This document shows positions 62,573 to 64,000 of a stretch of 64,000 bases of DNA, piece after piece. The notes beneath the pieces were generated by a model that searched no databases, had not been told where the DNA came from, and saw only the letters and a list, made by a program, of their open reading frames with translations. This stretch comes from Saccharopolyspora ipomoeae (GTDB lineage Bacteria; Actinomycetota; Actinomycetes; Mycobacteriales; Pseudonocardiaceae). A program made the translations under genes and the position numbers. The stretch's first letter is position 1. Every line of letters starts with the position of its first letter. Location: assembly GCF_029952525.1 (NCBI RefSeq), contig NZ_JASAOF010000004.1, positions 62,001 to 126,000 of the forward strand, written 5' to 3'.

Positions 62573-64000
62573 TCACTCCCACTCGATGGTGCCCGGCGGC
62601 TTGGACGTGACGTCCAGGGTCACGCGGTTGACGTCGGGGACCTCGTTGGTGATGCGGGTGGAGATCTGCTCCAGCACGTCGTAGGGCAGCCGCGTCCAGT
62701 CGGCGGTCATCGCGTCCTCGCTGGAGACCGGGCGCAGCACGACGGGGTGGCCGTAGGTGCGGCCGTCGCCCTGCACGCCGACGGAGCGGACGTCGGCCAG
62801 CAGCACCACCGGGCACTGCCAGATGTCGCGGTCCAGGCCGGCGGCGGTGAGCTCCTCGCGGGCGATCGCGTCGGCGGCGCGCAGCGTCTCCAGCCGGTCC
62901 GCGGTGACCTCGCCGATGATGCGGATGCCCAGGCCGGGGCCGGGGAACGGCTGCCGGTGCACGATCGTCTCGGGCAGGCCCAGTTCCAGGCCGACCCGGC
63001 GGACCTCGTCCTTGAACAGCGCGCGCAGCGGCTCGACCAGCGCGAACTGCAGGTCGTCGGGCAGTCCGCCCACGTTGTGGTGGCTCTTGATGTTGGCCGC
63101 GCCCGAGCCGCCGCCGGACTCCACCACGTCCGGGTAGAGGGTGCCCTGCACCAGGAAGTCGATCTGCTCGCCTGCCGCACCGGCCTCGGCTTGCAGGTCG
63201 CGGGCGGCCTGCTCGAAGACGCGGATGAACTCGCGGCCGATGATCTTGCGCTTCTCCTCGGGGTCGGTGACCCCCGCCAGCGCGCCCAGGAACCGGTCGA
63301 CGGCGTCGATGGTGACCAGCTTGACGCCGGTCGCGGCGACGAAGTCGCGCTCGACCTGCGCCCGCTCACCGGCCCGCAGCAGACCGTGGTCGACGAACAC
63401 GCAGGTCAGCTGGTCACCGATGGCGCGCTGCACGAGCGCGGCGGCGACGGCGGAGTCCACGCCGCCGGAGAGGCCGCAGATGGCCCGGCGGTCACCGATC
63501 TGCTCGCGGATCGCGGCGACGGTGTCGTCCACGATCGACGAGGTCGTCCACTGCGGGCGGACACCGGCGATCTCGTGCAGGAAGCGGCGCAGCACCTCCT
63601 GACCGTGCGGGGAGTGCACCACCTCGGGGTGGTACTGGACGCCCGCGAGGCGGCGCTCGACGTTCTCGTAGGCCGCGACCGGGGTGTCCTTGGTACCGGC
63701 GGTGACCTGGAAGCCCTCGGGGGCCTTGCTGACCGAGTCGCCGTGGCTCATCCACACCGGGTGGTGGCCGGGCAGGTCGTTGTGCAACCGCCCGCCGTCA
63801 CCGCTGATCTCGACCTCGGTGCGGCCGTACTCGCGGGTGCCGGTGTGCTCGACGGTGCCGCCGAGCGCGGAGGTCATCGCCTGGAAGCCGTAGCAGATGC
63901 CGAAGACGGGGACGCCCGCGTTGAACAGCTCCGGGTCCACCTGCGGCGCGCCCTCGGCGTACACGCTGGAAGGACCACCGGACAGCACGATCGCCGCGGG
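62573..64000 (-). CDS. guaA: GMP synthase (glutamine-hydrolysing), 5' part beyond window
   Basis: At least 475 aa visible; the frame is open through the window edge, so the N-terminal ~40 residues are missing. Glutamine amidotransferase part: LSGGPSS, catalytic Cys in [10 protein letters not shown], and His/Glu in QYHPEV. ATP-PPase: [12 protein letters not shown], then the C-terminal dimerisation domain with [14 protein letters not shown] and terminal KPPGTIEWE. Converts XMP to GMP; links to purH/purN upstream in the pathway. Confidence 0.97.
   Translation of the reverse strand, partial: PAAIVLSGGPSSVYAEGAPQVDPELFNAGVPVFGICYGFQAMTSALGGTVEHTGTREYGRTEVEISGDGGRLHNDLPGHHPVWMSHGDSVSKAPEGFQVTAGTKDTPVAAYENVERRLAGVQYHPEVVHSPHGQEVLRRFLHEIAGVRPQWTTSSIVDDTVAAIREQIGDRRAICGLSGGVDSAVAAALVQRAIGDQLTCVFVDHGLLRAGERAQVERDFVAATGVKLVTIDAVDRFLGALAGVTDPEEKRKIIGREFIRVFEQAARDLQAEAGAAGEQIDFLVQGTLYPDVVESGGGSGAANIKSHHNVGGLPDDLQFALVEPLRALFKDEVRRVGLELGLPETIVHRQPFPGPGLGIRIIGEVTADRLETLRAADAIAREELTAAGLDRDIWQCPVVLLADVRSVGVQGDGRTYGHPVVLRPVSSEDAMTADWTRLPYDVLEQISTRITNEVPDVNRVTLDVTSKPPGTIEWE

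Overview
The window is a very GC-rich actinobacterial chromosome segment. Dense genes, many GTG starts, mycobacterial-type LexA boxes, an ImuA'/ImuB/DnaE2 mutasome, SigK/RskA and several actinobacterial families (DUF3017, DUF1918, DUF5336, DUF6350) point to Actinomycetota. I infer Pseudonocardiales, probably Saccharopolyspora or a close relative; this rests on family content and recalled synteny, not on a search. One block matches my memory of M. tuberculosis Rv0948c-Rv0957: chorismate mutase, uvrD/pcrA, M23 peptidase, sucC, sucD, DUF5336, PerM-like protein, purN, purH. Here extra genes (a tandem methyltransferase and kynureninase) sit between pcrA and the peptidase.

Layout. 0-2.4 kb: sigK-rskA and a short-chain dehydrogenase. 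2.6-6.8 kb: a His-rich membrane protein and a two-gene operon of an SbnA-type synthase followed by an MFS exporter fused to DUF1015; this is my best candidate for an undescribed small-molecule (metallophore-like) system. 6.9-9.4 kb: a decayed SGNH hydrolase, tRNA-Val(GAC) and small accessory genes. 9.4-17.8 kb: icd, a DUF457-type membrane protein, a lipoprotein, a TetR/quinone reductase pair and an MFS-folD-DUF3017 operon. 18-23.7 kb: a cytoplasmic TNT-type NADase with a YezG-like N-terminus, a pentapeptide protein, USP and an M20 peptidase. 23.9-29.9 kb: dnaE2, imuB and imuA' under four LexA boxes. 30-46.9 kb: the conserved purH-to-chorismate-mutase block, ending in a clear Tyr/Phe transcription attenuator. 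46.9-55.1 kb: hydroxybutyrate dehydrogenase with an MHS permease, then two membrane proteins and two paralogous Ser/Thr kinases. 55.4-64 kb: LysR/DMT pair, a PspC-type two-component system with a PspC partner, a GH16 glucanase and the 5'-truncated guaA.

Intergenic DNA is unusually structured. (1) A ~180-bp element occurs twice (23.7 and 62.4 kb), and its long stem differs between copies by compensatory changes. (2) A ~70-bp palindromic element occurs three times (33.9, 43.7, 55.2 kb), each time within about 55 bp of a short-period tandem array at the 3' end of the neighbouring gene. (3) A 20-bp palindrome, GAAGTTYTCATGARAACTTC, occurs three times. Several gene 3' ends, stop codon included, appear to have been duplicated in tandem.

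No complete insertion sequence, CRISPR array or prophage was seen.
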